Positions 48,401 to 60,592 of a DNA stretch of 64,000 nucleotides are shown one piece after another. The notes beneath the pieces were generated by a model. The model was given only the letters and a program-made list of their open reading frames with translations. It had not been told where the DNA came from and did not search any database. Position 1 is the first letter of the stretch. Every line of letters starts with the position of its first letter. The position numbers and the translations under genes were made by a program. The DNA lies in NCBI GenBank assembly GCA_905331475.1, contig CAJNYU010003244.1:1-64000 (forward strand). The letters run 5' to 3'. The stretch comes from Rotaria socialis (lineage: Eukaryota; Rotifera; Eurotatoria; Philodinida; Philodinidae).

Positions 48401-51099
48401 TTAACTGTCAGATATAGTATTTTTAGGTTCATATTCAGTTGAAATATCTTGTTTGGCAAGTAAAGCCTCTTTAGCATCTTCGTCTTGTGGCTTCGAAATT
48501 TCAGTGTTATCCTGAAAAAGTTCAACTGTATGTTGAGCTTGTTGCGATGGAGATAATAATGTTTTCTTTTCATAACACGCTGAATCATGCAATGGTTCAT
48601 CACTTGCATGTACAAGACTCGACATATATTTCGTAGCATTCATATGACGTGTATTAACATCACCGGGAGCTACATTTGTGCTTGGTATACAATGTGATTG
48701 AATAGACATTATTGAGCCATTCTTTTTTGCACGATCAATAGCTTCTTTACGCTTCATGGCTTTCTCGCGGCGTAGTTGTTCTTTATAATATTCAGCAAAA
48801 TTATTAACAATAATCGGAATCGGTAGAGCAATAACAAGTACACCACAAACACAACAAACTGAGCCAATTAATTTACCCCACATAGATTTTGGGTATATAT
48901 CACCATAGCCGACTGTTGTCATTGTCTTTAATTATTTTTAAATAAAGAAAAGAAAACAAAAAAATTATTTATTTATTTATCTATTCAACTTGAGAAATAG
49001 ATTTCCACTTACAATACTTGCCCACCAAAATGCATGTGGAATTGAACGAAATTGTATTGCATTTCCATCTTTTTCAGCAAAATACGCTAAACTTGAAAAT
49101 AATAAAATAAATATAGCAAGAAACATGAGTAACATGGATAATTCTTTATAACTTCGTCGTAACGTATAACCTAACGATTGAAGACCAGTCGAATGACGTG
49201 CTAGTTTTAGTATACGCATGATACGTAAAACACGAAATACTTGCACAGCTTTTCGAACGGATTTTAAATTTTTTAAATTTCCTGTATCTAATGTTTCAAG
49301 AATAATCGATATGTAAAATGGAACAATAGCAATGAGATCAATCGTATTTAAAACACCTTTGAAGAATTTACATTTATTTGGTGTTGCAAATACACGTATA
49401 ATATATTCCATTGTAAACCATGATATACATAATGCTTCAATAATAAATAATGTTAAGGGTTCGCGACATTCTTGATCTGATTCATGATGTTCAATAACTA
49501 ATTGTCGAGCAGCTGATTGCGCAGCTATATGTACTGCATCAGCATCAGCTGCTGCTGCACGATCAATCGATGCGTCAATATCTGTAAAATTTGGTGCACA
49601 ACCAATACCTAAAAGTAATTTTTTGGTTTTTCCTTGTTCGTTCAAAACTCATGTTTAAGGTATACCTTCAATCGTACTAATTGTTAATGTAAATGAAGAA
49701 AGAAGAATAAAAGCAATACTAACACAGGCAATAACCTAAATTGAGTTTTTTTTTTTTAATATATATGTTCGTTTTTTTTCTGCCTGATTGCAAAACAAAC
49801 TTACTCGTGCTGCTTTAGATGTATGTGGATGTTCAACAAGATCCCATATTTTTCGTCTAGCTTGTGGGCAGCAATGCTCACCGAATGATTCGCCTTTTTC
49901 TACTTTTAATAATTCAACTTCTTTTTTCATTTCTTCTAGAACGTGTTCTTTTTTTTGATGATATTTATTTTGACAACATAATTCTAAATAATATTCATCA
50001 ATACCCCAGTAAACTAAATCATCATGAAATGATATGACACATATGTCATCCACTAAATGAAGTTTCCCAGTACGATAGAAATTAATGACTGATGTAAATG
50101 AACGTGGATGACGATCAAAAAAGAATTCTCCATTCGATAAATCATAATCGTCACATAAACGAATGAGTTCATCATGTGGCATCGGACGTGATGATGGTAC
50201 TGTTGATCGACGTAGTCGTGCCAAACGACCTAAACGAGTACTTGGCAGACGTGCAAGTGTTCGCCACAGTACTATGAATAAATAATATTTTCAAATGAGA
50301 AAACTAAAACAAAAAAGTAACTACCTTCGTGTCGAACACCGCCAACATTTAAAATTGCTTTATTATTGTGACTGTGTGTAGAAGAAGGGCCTGTATTTTT
50401 AGAACCTTCAGTAGATGTAGGATGAGAATATGTACTATGTTTAAGTGTATATGGTGGAGAGGATTCAATAGATTTTGTTGGTTGTTCATCCATTGCGGCA
50501 GATTCATCATCTTCGACAAGAGCAGCTGCGGCAACGGGATTTGCAACTGGTAAAAAAATACTAGTTGGTCGCACACATCCTGATGATGTTATCTTCGACG
50601 AATGTAATGAATCGTTTGTATAAATATTTGGATTTCCTGTCGGTGTAGTCGTCATGAGTGCATCACGAATTGTTGATGTTATAATAGTTGGAAAATGAAA
50701 CCGACTTGTTTTTTTATTATTGTCATGTGGAACTGGACAAGAAACACGACGTGTTGCACTCGATGGTTTTGTATCCAGTATTTGTGGTGTTGACGTTGGC
50801 GTTATTGGATGAATCGATAGACGAGATGATGCAGAAGAAAACCAATCTTGATCGGGTAGCTGAGAAAAATGAGATTGACTTGCCGATGAGGGACGACTAT
50901 TTTGTGGTCCATTGATAATAATCGTCGCATTGGATGGTGAAGAGATAGGATGAGATAGAGTCTCAATACATCGAGCATCAGATGTAGAAGGTGTAGATGA
51001 TAGTGAAGACGATGGCAGTGGCTGTGACGGAGGCAATTCGCTCTTGCCGGAAGATGATACTGGTTGTGTAGAATGAGATGAAGAAGGGGTAAACAGCAT
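48401..51099 (-). CDS. Voltage-gated potassium channel, Kv2/Shab type
   Basis: Delayed-rectifier K+ channel alpha subunit. Five exons: 48401..48925, 49013..49608, 49666..49735, 49805..50271, 50325..51099, joining to 810 codons in phase. A Ser/Thr/Pro-rich N-terminus of about 250 residues precedes the T1 tetramerisation domain ([50 protein letters not shown]). S1 starts [12 protein letters not shown]. The S4 voltage sensor has the Arg/Lys ladder in [20 protein letters not shown], followed by [18 protein letters not shown]. The selectivity filter is TMTTVGYGD, and S6 is followed by [16 protein letters not shown], as in Kv2. The C-terminal tail (about 130 residues) is much shorter than in vertebrate Kv2. 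The start is the first in-frame [12 protein letters not shown]. Confidence 0.93.
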
Positions 51100-54000
51100 T
51101 ATCCACCAGAAATCGGATCGGACGACGAACAAATGACGAAATTTGTTTGCTGCTTGCCGATAGCAATGCTATTATTCCATAGAAACATATACACATGCAT
51201 ACCATGCACAATTAAATGACTGCGAGTCAAAAACACGCTGATGTGTTAAAAAAACTAATAACGAACGTGTCTGTTTTTTTTCTATATATTAATGATCTAA
51301 TTAAAATCGTTGCTGTTCTTCAAAGTTTTATTTTCGTATTCTATTCGAATACTTTGATTAGATCTTAAAAAAATAAAAATAAAACGAAGAGCAGATGACG
51401 GTGTATGCCAACGTAAAGAGATAGAGTTCGTGTAATAGCGACGATGGTGATGCTGCTGCTGTCTTGTCGTTAATATGCGTGTCGCTTCTTTCAGTGGCTT
51501 TCTCTTATTTCCTCTTGGGTACTCGTTCAGTTTTCAAATCTATTTTGAGCATGCATTAAAAAGAAAAATGCATGATTACATTTGCTTACTCTATATCGTT
51601 AATCATTATTCATATCTATATTTTTTTTTAGCTTTCTATGGAATCACCTGTTTATCTAATACATCTACTTTTGATCTAAACTAGATAGAAAAACTTAAAA
51701 CATATGTCTAAATAGATATTCTATACATATGTATATGCATGTTATTTGTACATCTCTTATTATTTCACAAATTCTGCCTTTTGTCATTGTCTATGCTTGT
51801 TAGACAACAACAATGACAGTCGAATGACACAGCTGCTCTTGTTGACTGACATAAAAATGTTTATTCTATATTTATTAATAAATGTAGCTAATGGCTGACG
51901 GAGGCGCATGTTATAACTACTTACCCCTGATATTAATAATAGCAAGATTATTTTTTCCTTTTGTCTCTTTTTTATAACTGTCTATTTATTTATTTCATTT
52001 TTTTTTCATATATGCATGATCACATATGGCCTTATCAAAGAAGAAAGAACCAAAAAAAGAATCTATCTTTTATTATATCGATAGTACAAGAGCGCCAGTA
52101 TGTGCGTGTGTGTGTGGGAGCGCGTGTTATTGAGTGTCTATCAATTTTGCTCGCTGCTGTATTGATGGTATGGGTTGGTAACATCTTGCTTGCTCATCTT
52201 TTGTCTATGAAAGACGAAAGACAGCAAGTGCATGAGTGCGATAGCAAGCAATGAGAAGCATACTCAAGTCGAGATCAGGCAATGAGAGAAAGAGAGAAGA
52301 GAGCTAGTGAAATCTAGAAAAAGAAAAGAAAACATTACCAGCACCAGCACCAGCACCAGCACCATCATCATTTTTTTTTCTCTTGTTTCCGCTAGTGAAA
52401 ACTGTAAATAAAAGATATCTACTAGCGCATAATAATAATGTAGTAAGGAAACAAAATTGATTGACACGCAACAGGCATATGTGAAAGAAAAAATGTGTTA
52501 ATCTTCGTTAAAGCGTATGCTATACCCATTGCTAGAAATGTTTGTCATAGTCACGTCGTAAATATCTGATCGGGTCTACTGACATCAATGGGACGGAAGA
52601 ATTTTGATGTTGCTCGATGATTGTTTCTTATGCGAACTTTTTTTTAAAGAAAATGCTTTATATCAATGCCTCTGCTTCTTCTTCTTCTTCTTCTGCTTCT
52701 TCTTCTTCTACTCGGTCTCTCTTTTGCGCTTCCTTCCAACCAAAGAAACAAGCTTATTCAAGAAACAAATCTTGCTTTTTTTTGTCTTCATTGCTCTCCT
52801 CTTTCGCTGTCTCTTGCCTATTCTAAGCGGACAAATCTATAAGAGCAAGATGTTGAACTCTCGTTTCTAACGAAAATTTAGCCATAATAAGCAAGCTCTA
52901 TTTTGATAATGATCTTATACAGATAGTCTAACAAGATCAGTAATATATATATGTTATTTTATTATTAATCAAGCGCAATGCCATCATTATTAATAAGATG
53001 GAAAACTAGAGAAAGGCCGGAATCCATTTCCTGTTTTTTTAAAGTGTTCCATTTTGTTCGAGAATAAGAGCTGTTCAATCTACCATCTTGAACTATTTCC
53101 TTTTTATTTGAAAATAAAAACGACGTGAGATATATATATATATATAAGATAAACAAATTGATCAAAACTAACATAGTGCTTGTTTAATGATATAGAAAAT
53201 GCTTATTTCTTCAATTATCGAATAAGACTTCAATTTAATTAATCAAATAAAATAAATATCAATTCAATTAATCTATTGATCTATTTACTTCCTCATTTAA
53301 CAATCACGCAAAAAATAATAGTCAATCTGTTTCTCACATTTTCTCTTGTTATATTTCAGTAAGATACAAAACATATAACGTTATAAATATGTATAATTAT
53401 ATTTTTTTTTTGTAAGAAAGATTCTCGGTGTAAGAATAATGTCCGGAAGTCGTATAAAGACCTTAGGCAAAGCGATGAAAGCAATATAAATGAGCGATAT
53501 TGGCATTTTTGTTGTGTAATATTAAAAATAATGACTCTCTAAAACAGCTAACTTGTGTTTAACCGAATGTAAAAATATAGCTATTAAACAGTGGTTCGGA
53601 AGCTATAATTGTAGTTTATTCTTTTTTGATTTCTCAGCTGATGACGGCTTTCCATAGAACAATTATTAGTTCTATAGAGAGAGAGAGAGAAAAAAAGATT
53701 CGTGTTACAATGTTGCACTAATTAGAAAACGTAATAATTACAATTAATTTCTTTACTTAATAGATAGCTTAGTATTTTGTAAAATTTGAATTTTTTTTTT
53801 AAGAATACAAATCCAACAATGATTAATGAAGGGAATTAATCTTTCAGAACTTTTTATCTAATCTCTTAATCATTGAAGATGTGTCAGTAGAAATATGATA
53901 GATTGACACAAATAAGCCTTACAAGAGGAGAAGAAGACGCAAAAAAGAAAGGCTGCTGACTTTGAAAATGTTTTAATAAATAGTTGCACTTCTTTTATTG

Positions 54001-56786
54001 ACTTTTTATGTAAGATAAACTCGATCAACTTTATCTTTTTTATTATATTGATCAAAAAATAATCTTAATATATATCATTGAGGGTAGACTGTCAAAAACT
54101 ATTCTTCGAAATTTAATAATACTCTATATAAACTACTGAATGACAGTCATTTCAATATGGAAATACGATTTACTATAATACAAATTGTTATCTATGTGTC
54201 AATGATTTGACAGGCAGGTTTTCGGGCTCTTAGTATTGATGTTTCTCAGAGGCACATACTAACAGAACAATAAGAGAGACATTGTGAACATTATTTAATT
54301 CAGCGAAGTGCTGATGCACATATTTTCATTCATAGTTTTTCTTGTCGTCAAGTTTACTATTATCCTTAGGAATAAATAACTTAGTTAAAGACTAAATTCG
54401 AGTCTATAGCTGAACAGAAAGGTCAAGTTTTAATGAACGTAAACGTCATTATGATTGTGTCATATCGACTAAATGCATTTAGTGTGATAATGACAAGGAT
54501 GGAAAGCAAATTAGGCGAAAACTATTATTAAAATATGCCATATATATTTATTTGAACAAATGATTAACGAGAACACTTGATTGCTACTTCGGATATGAAT
54601 AGAACAAAAGAATATTTAAGAAAAATAAGAATTCGATTGGATTCTTTTTCATGCCTTCAGTCATATTCATAATCTTTCGGATGAGTTGCATCAGCATCGA
54701 TAAAAATAGTAGCACAAAGCTCCGATATAAATCATACGATGAATAGGAAGTAATATGTCAAATCACTATTTTGAACATGTTATTTTCAAGCAATTTATTC
54801 TTTACCGTGAACTATGATATTAAAATGCAATATTAATAAATCGATTCCGCCTTTTGACATTTTTATTAACAGTAAAAACAAGAGTGTATATCAACTGGAC
54901 AAAAATATAAACTGGAATATCAAATTATGGCTAAAAGATATATATTGAGTGTGATTGATGATCGGCAATATAGTAGACGAACATAGTATGCAAATGACAC
55001 TCTTGTGACTTATTATGCTAAGTGATATTTCTTTGATGCATTATACCATACGTTGACTCATCTGTCAGTTATGAAATGTTTTGGTACGCATCGAACGGAG
55101 TGTGTCTATCTGTTATAAGTTTTTTTCATCAGTAAGACAAGTATCTAGCATTATATCTATTGGTAATCGAGAAAATATGATGGAAGATGTGATACGTAAT
55201 TCTATTTCTTTTGCGGTCGATAACAATTGGAAAATTAGTTACTTAGACAAATAAATATGATGCTTTTAATACAAATAAGCGTGATTCATAGAATACAGTT
55301 TCATAAATCTTTCTTTGCATAATATCCATAATGAAACGTGATGATGATATAACATAATCAAGTCTTGATATGTACTCAGAATGTTTATTTAATCTTATGT
55401 TGAGATTGATTTTTTATATCTACCATATGTTTAAGTGGATAGTGGCTTTATTGAACGTATTATAGTGAGTGTGAGCAAATGGTCATATTTTGCGTTGTTT
55501 GAACTTTTAATTCTACTCAGTTAGGAATCATAGAAAAAAACAAAGAACATCACATTATGATACATAATATTAAATATATTCTTAAAATTGTAATTTATAT
55601 TCTCTTGAGGAGAGCAAATATGCTCTAGAAATTGATATTTTATTTAACAGAGTTCAATTCACCATAATGAAAAGATTCTCACTAGTATATTACTATTTAA
55701 TGACATATTTCTATTACTAGAAGAATTTTTCATGCCTATCAATTTATGATGAAATATCTATTTGTTGATAGAATAAAAGAGCAAAGCTAATATTGGTAAA
55801 TGATTTCCCTAAAACATATAACCAAGTCGTGTATTTCTCGTGTTCTGACATGATCATCGATAGGCGACATCATGAAAATTTGAGAGGAGAGGAAAGAGAT
55901 TAATAACATATGTCGTCTCAATTAAACAAATATTAGTCTTCAATTAATTAAAATCGATCTAGAATTATTTTATACTTTGAAAAAAAAAATTTATTTGATT
56001 TGACGACAATTATTTCTTAACCATAGATAAGATTATCAATTAAATTTGAAGTTTATGTTCATGGTACTTAAAATATATTGATAATGATCAAAAATAAATG
56101 AAAAATATTTGTTCGTAGTTCTTTTGGAATTCACATTGCTGTGCATTCATTTTAGCAGAGTAAAATGTAGCTACTTTATATGGTTAATCGCTTATCAACG
56201 ATTGATTTGACAAATGGTTATTTAATTTAACAAAAAAAGAAAAAGAACCTAAATTAGCTCACGTCTGTCAATGAGGCATGGTGACATAGCATTAAATCAT
56301 AAAAGAAAATCCTGATGTGAATGTCGTGTTCAATTAGAATGAAACTTCTCTGTTTATTATCAAAATTCTCTTGACGATCATTTTGATTATCTTTTCAAAA
56401 TCAGAATTCTATTGTTCGTGCCCTTGACACTTTTTAGATATTTATGCTTTCACAATTCTTTGCGCATTATCAGGCTTTTGTTTTCCTCTTCGTAAAAAGA
56501 GAAAAGTCGGAGGCACCGATATGAAAAGCCACGGACAACATTTTTTGAATAATTAAATATATATTCAAGTCAATTAAATATTAAAAATAAGTTCAATGTA
56601 AATAATAATTTAGTCTTGTAATTATAAAGCTTTATTATCTTTTCTTCGTCTGTTAAACGACCTTGAATTTACACTTCGATATGTTTAATAAATAAGTTTA
56701 GCGCTCGTTGTTTAGTAGCTAGCGAATTATTATTTTGATCATTTTATTTCATTTCCTCATTCATCGATATAAATATTTCTAAAAAA
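51100..56786. other. 5.7-kb intergenic region upstream of Kv2
   Basis: No gene I can support. It must hold the Kv2 promoter and possibly 5' UTR exons. Short simple repeats occur, for example a GT-rich tract near 52103-52116 and CAGCAC units at 52338-52364. Open frames here are low-complexity or Phe-rich and lack splice partners. Confidence 0.5.
52338..52370. repeat. CAGCAC hexamer repeat
   Basis: Four copies of a CAGCAC-type unit followed by CATCATCA. No coding context. Confidence 0.8.
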
Positions 56787-57135
56787 ATGACCGAATCATT
56801 TCAACAATATATAAAAATTCGTACGTTTTTGGGTTATCGTCCAAAAGAAATTCTTGTCGAACTACAAAATGCATTTGGTGTGTTTAAATCTATTTTATTC
56901 AACAATAATGTATGTCGTATGTTTAGGCGATGAAGCACCGAACTATGCCAATGTACAACGTTGGTCGAAGCGTTTTCGTGATGCTATGGATACTCCATTA
57001 GGAAGTCCACTTACTTCGCAATTGAATTTGGAAACACAAGAAACCCAATCTGATCGACAATTAGACAGTTCCGATCCCAATGACGATAATGATAATAACA
57101 ATACAAACGCTTTAAACTCAAATAAACAAAAATAG
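56787..57135 (+). CDS. Small protein with mariner-type HTH (HTH_48-like) domain
   Basis: Two exons, 56787..56877 and 56927..57135, encode 99 residues; the 49-bp intron is GT-AG and keeps the frame. Residues 5-50 (YIKIRTFLGYRPKEILVELQ, then FGDEAPNYANVQRWSKRF) resemble the N-terminal helix-turn-helix of mariner transposases (pattern: G.s..EI...L...fG..AP.y.tV.rW...F). The rest is a hydrophilic Asn/Asp/Gln-rich tail with no catalytic DD(D/E) domain. This could be a domesticated DNA-binding domain or a truncated transposase. The intact frame, spliced structure and clean stop favour an expressed gene. Confidence 0.55.
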
Positions 57136-57281
57136 TAAAGTGCAACGAATAATTAATGTCAGCTCCTATTTTTCGATTGAAAATCAATGTTTTTATTTCA
57201 TTTGTAACAAGAATAACTACATTTATTTGTACAAGACATTGAATGTAACTAACATGAATAAAATAAATAGTTATACTTCCA

Positions 57282-57576
57282 CAGGTGAAAGCCACACGGT
57301 CATAAGCGGCCGTTTTACTATATTTTACGACCGTGTTGTATCCACCGTATTACGGCCGTTTTTCAACGTGCCGTAAACAATCGTAACCGGTCGAATACTC
57401 TATTTTTCGACCGTATTACGGTCGTGATTGGCCGTATACGACACGATTAATTACGGCCGTAGTACGGTGCATGCCAAAACATCAAGTTACGGCCATTTAC
57501 GGTGAGAAACGGCAGGAAACAGCAGTATACGTTAACGTTTACGGCCGTTTCTGGTAGCTGTAATGCTTGATCTGGA
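57282..57576. repeat. ACGGCCGT-rich palindromic repeat, copy A
   Basis: Dense in ACGGCCGT, TACGGCCGT and CGACCGT words. About 150 bp of it (from about 57430) is the reverse complement of 63135-63250 with scattered differences, sharing TACGACACGATTAATTACGG. It begins CCACAGGTGAAAG and ends TGCTTGATCTGG, weak versions of the family ends. Much higher G+C than its surroundings. Confidence 0.8.
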
Positions 57577-57689
57577 TCATTATATGATGTTAAACAGCAA
57601 ACGAAAAAATAGGCAATCTATAATATTCTCCTATTTTCCCCATAATCTCCTATCGATCGAGTTCTTATATCAATAATATGAATGAGCGT

Positions 57690-57762
57690 CCCAGGACGAG
57701 CTTTACGGCGTCCGTATACGGTGAAATACGGGCCGTATACGACCGTGTATGTTCGACCTGGG
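57690..57762. repeat. ACGGCCGT-family repeat, 73-bp short copy B
   Basis: Bounded by CCCAGGACGAGCTTTAC and, inverted, GTATGTTCGACCTGGG. Carries CCGTATACGG and GGGCCGTATACGACCG inside. Complete in miniature, with inverted ends. Confidence 0.7.
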
Positions 57763-58530
57763 GTCTATAGTGAGATACAGCGCATCTGCTAACTTAGTGC
57801 TACAGATATATGCATTAGATGAGTTATTATTATAGAAAAACAGTCAATACTACAAAATGACGAAAATTATCATCGTATACTAAAGTTGAATATCTCGTGG
57901 CTTAAAAAAGAAACTCTGATACCAATTGAAAATTTCAATTCGTCTAATAAAATTTCTGGTAAATGTGGGTGATTTTCGGTTGCTACCTATAATTTAAGTG
58001 AGATATTTCCCATAATGAACAATTTAAGATGTAAAAACCAATTTCAAAGATAAACGATTCAGAAAAAAATACGTTTTTCTGCTTTCTTTTGTGCTCGAAA
58101 AGAACAAAGAAAGAGCAATATTGTTTGAACCTGAAACCTTTCGTGTTTTCCTTTTCTTACGAGACATATTTTTAATAAATTGTCGAACTTACGATAAATC
58201 TTAAGAAGAAATGAAATCATTTTAAAATTTTCGTGGACAAAAAAATAGCTACTATTTTTCCTAAAGTAACCACGAGTCTTACCGTTTACTTCATGACTAC
58301 CCAGGTGTTCGGGTTTCTCTTTCCCTTCCTTTCTCTTATCGGTATCGGTATCGGTATCGATATAGATATATGTGCTAATGATTTTATACGCACGAACTTT
58401 ATTATATATATATATGTATAAAGAACCGAAGAAAAGAGAGTACCAATAAAGATGAAAGAAGATGAACGAATATAGAGAAGATAGAGGATTACATGAAGTA
58501 AGAATGATGTCAGCTTGCGACATCGTCCTA

Positions 58531-58864
58531 ACACCAGGTGAAAGACGCAGTCGTAAATGATCGATTCAGTTAATGTTTTCGCCGTTTGATATGCACCGTA
58601 TTACGACGGTATTATGGTCGTTGTTAGCTCGTCGTGTTCGAGCTTTACGTTTATTTTAGATCTAACCTCTTTAACACACACACATATGTATATACGTATA
58701 TAGAGAGAGAAGAAAGAGCAGAGAGGGGAGAGAAAAAGGAGCGATACATTAGATACTGAAGAAGTGTAATCGAGGGGCCAGTGGTATCATCCACCGTTAA
58801 CAGCCGTGTTCAACTGTTTTCAGCCAAGTACGGTCGTTTCTGGTCATCGTAATGCTCGACCTGG
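58531..58864. repeat. ACGGCCGT-family repeat, interrupted copy C
   Basis: Starts CACCAGGTGAAAGACG and ends CGTAATGCTCGACCTGG. Family words CACCGTATTACGACGG and GTACGGTCGTTTCTGGTC lie near the ends. The middle is foreign: an AC/TATA/GA simple-sequence stretch at about 58675-58740. Confidence 0.55.
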
Positions 58865-58903
58865 ATAGTAAATCAGCGCCCACCAAAACAATATATATGT
58901 CGT

Positions 58904-59115
58904 ATCGAGTTACTACTTTTATCGAAGTTATAACTTCGACAGAAATTTTATCTAAGTTAGAAGTTACTACTTCGACAAGATGGATCATCGAAGTTATAAC
59001 TTCGATAAAATGAATCATCGAAGTGATCGCTTCGACAAATTTTGTCATCGAAGCTATAAATTCCATAGAAATGTATTTATCGAAGTTACAATTTCGAAAA
59101 AATGAATCGTCGAAG
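58904..59115. repeat. Tandem array of 18-bp palindromes (TCGAAGTTATAACTTCGA)
   Basis: Six or seven palindromes spaced about 30-36 bp apart: perfect at 58922-58939 and 58988-59005, with variants at about 58961, 59018 (centre GATC), 59048 and 59080. The linkers are related (ATGAATCA, GATGGATCA types). The minus-strand frame across it reads as repeated Ile/Thr/Ser segments and is a product of the repeat. Confidence 0.85.
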
Positions 59116-59161
59116 GAATCTAGAACACTAAAGATAAATTTAATTATGTTTCAATTATTGA

Positions 59162-59349
59162 TTATTTATTATCACATGTTCCTGAATGGTAACAGCGTGA
59201 GTTACATAAGACTTTCGCTTGTTTACATTTACATCTGTTCGTTTTACAACCACCTTTACAATCACATTTGAACACTCCCTGGCCACCGGTGATATTTTGA
59301 AATCAAACAATTTCTCGTAATGATTTCGGTCCTTCATTGGGAACATCCT
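59162..59349 (-). pseudogene. Remnant of a transposon protein with Cys-rich C-terminal motif
   Basis: One minus-strand frame reads a Cys-rich zinc-binding-like tail, FKCDCKGGCKTNRCKCKQA followed by LCNSRCYHSGTCDN, then a stop at 59162-59164. Upstream in the same frame, PNEGPKSLREIV is followed by an in-frame TGA. This Cys pattern, preceded by SLRE and GGQG, is what I recall at the C-terminus of integrase/transposase-type proteins of animal mobile elements. Too short and broken to be a working gene. Confidence 0.5.
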
Positions 59350-59360
59350 CCACGCGTAAT

Positions 59361-60277
59361 GTTCACTGTAAATTTTTTTGAAATTCTACTTTTTAGAAAA
59401 TCGACTTTAAATAAGCCAAAGCATTTTCGAATTTTTATTATTCATTCGTCGAATTTTAAATATTCAGAAAATGCTTGATTTTCTAAATTATAGAAATTCA
59501 ATTTGATTTCAGAAAAATTCTTTTTCCAAAAAATTGAAAAATCAACAGTGACTTCTTAAAATGTTTGAAATTCAATTGCAATTTTATAGAAAATCAAGAT
59601 CAATTCTACAAAAAGTAAAAGATCAGCGCCACCTTCTAGAAAATCATTTGGATTATGACCTTTATAAAGTCATTGTTCATTTGTGTATATATGCTATAAT
59701 CGGCAGTGTATAGTGCATTCATTATTTTCTCTGCCAGCTCTAGCGAGCAGATCAACTATATTTTTTCGAATCGACATGAGTCAGTCCATTTTACATGAAC
59801 AAACACATAATATCCAGTTATTTCTTATTCACGAAAAGAATATTGCAAATAAAAACTTTTCTCACCGCAAAATAGATATTTATAATCATTTATTTTTGTG
59901 GAATTATACATGAACTCTGATATTATATTATTGCATTCATCAGTTTAGAATCATAGATCAGATTGCTGAAGACAATAACTAGTTGTTTCTCTTGAGGATA
60001 AAATCTTATATTATATTCTCCATACAACTGAAATTGAAAATGAAAATTGAATTTCCAATTTCTAGAAAATGCTCTAATTACTAAATAAAGTGCGAATTTC
60101 TAAAAAAGCCCATACGAATTCACATTCGATTTTCTAGCTAGAAAATCGAATTTCTTATTTCTATCTTATTGAGTATCGTATTTTCAAGAAAGTAGAAATT
60201 TGTCATTGAATTCGTATGGACTTTCCTAGAATATCTTTCATTATACTCTATAATGTATTTTCTAGTTTACAGTGCAC
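59361..60277. mobile_element. Possible 0.9-kb TIR element made of TTCTAGAAAAT-type repeats
   Basis: The left end GTTCACTGTAAA and the inverted right end TTTACAGTGCAC match at 11 of 12 positions. The interior is full of TAGAAAAT/GAAATT words on both strands. It includes a perfect 28-bp palindrome at 60124-60151 nested inside a 13-bp inverted pair (CCATACGAATTCA at 60110-60122 and its complement at 60207-60219). No coding capacity seen. Confidence 0.5.
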
Positions 60278-60591
60278 GACCGCTTAAAAATGCAGTTAGC
60301 AATGTCGCCAAAGTTTTTATCTAACAGAATTTCGAACTGCGTTCCCGCTCAATATTTCTGGCCATTTTATTGTGCATCCAGAATAAAGGACGTATAACTT
60401 GCCACTTTACAACACCACATCGAGCTTTTTTCAACTTAGAAATGAATCATAGAAAATCTGTTTGGTGAATAGTTAGCTATAATTTAAAACTTGAACGGAA
60501 AATAAAATAAGTCGTATCCAACCTGCGGAGAAAGATTTCAATTTTCGTGATTGAAACTCCTATTTGAGCAAGCTGCGAAATAAGTAAAAGA

Positions 60592-60592
60592 N
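60592..60592. other. Undetermined base (N)
   Basis: The single N in the window; it marks an assembly or polishing uncertainty inside repeat-rich sequence. Confidence 0.95.

Noticed and set aside
49648..49665. 18-bp intron in the Kv2 gene giving an alternative segment [11 protein letters not shown]
   Set aside because: Far shorter than any other intron here. A 57-bp intron ending at TTACTTTTAG (49609-49665) keeps the frame and fits the gene's pattern.
58922..59005. GAAGTTAT/ATAACTTCG words resembling loxP half-sites
   Set aside because: The half-site words abut with no 8-bp spacer, the outer bases differ, and they form a diverging tandem array. Resemblance by chance.
58797..59066. 89-codon minus-strand open frame with repeated Ile-Thr-Ser segments
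   Set aside because: It is the translation of the 18-bp palindrome array; the protein repeats only mirror the DNA repeat.
58904..59115. Palindromic repeats with regular spacing as a CRISPR array
   Set aside because: The spacers are related to one another, the repeats diverge, the genome is an animal one, and no cas genes are present.
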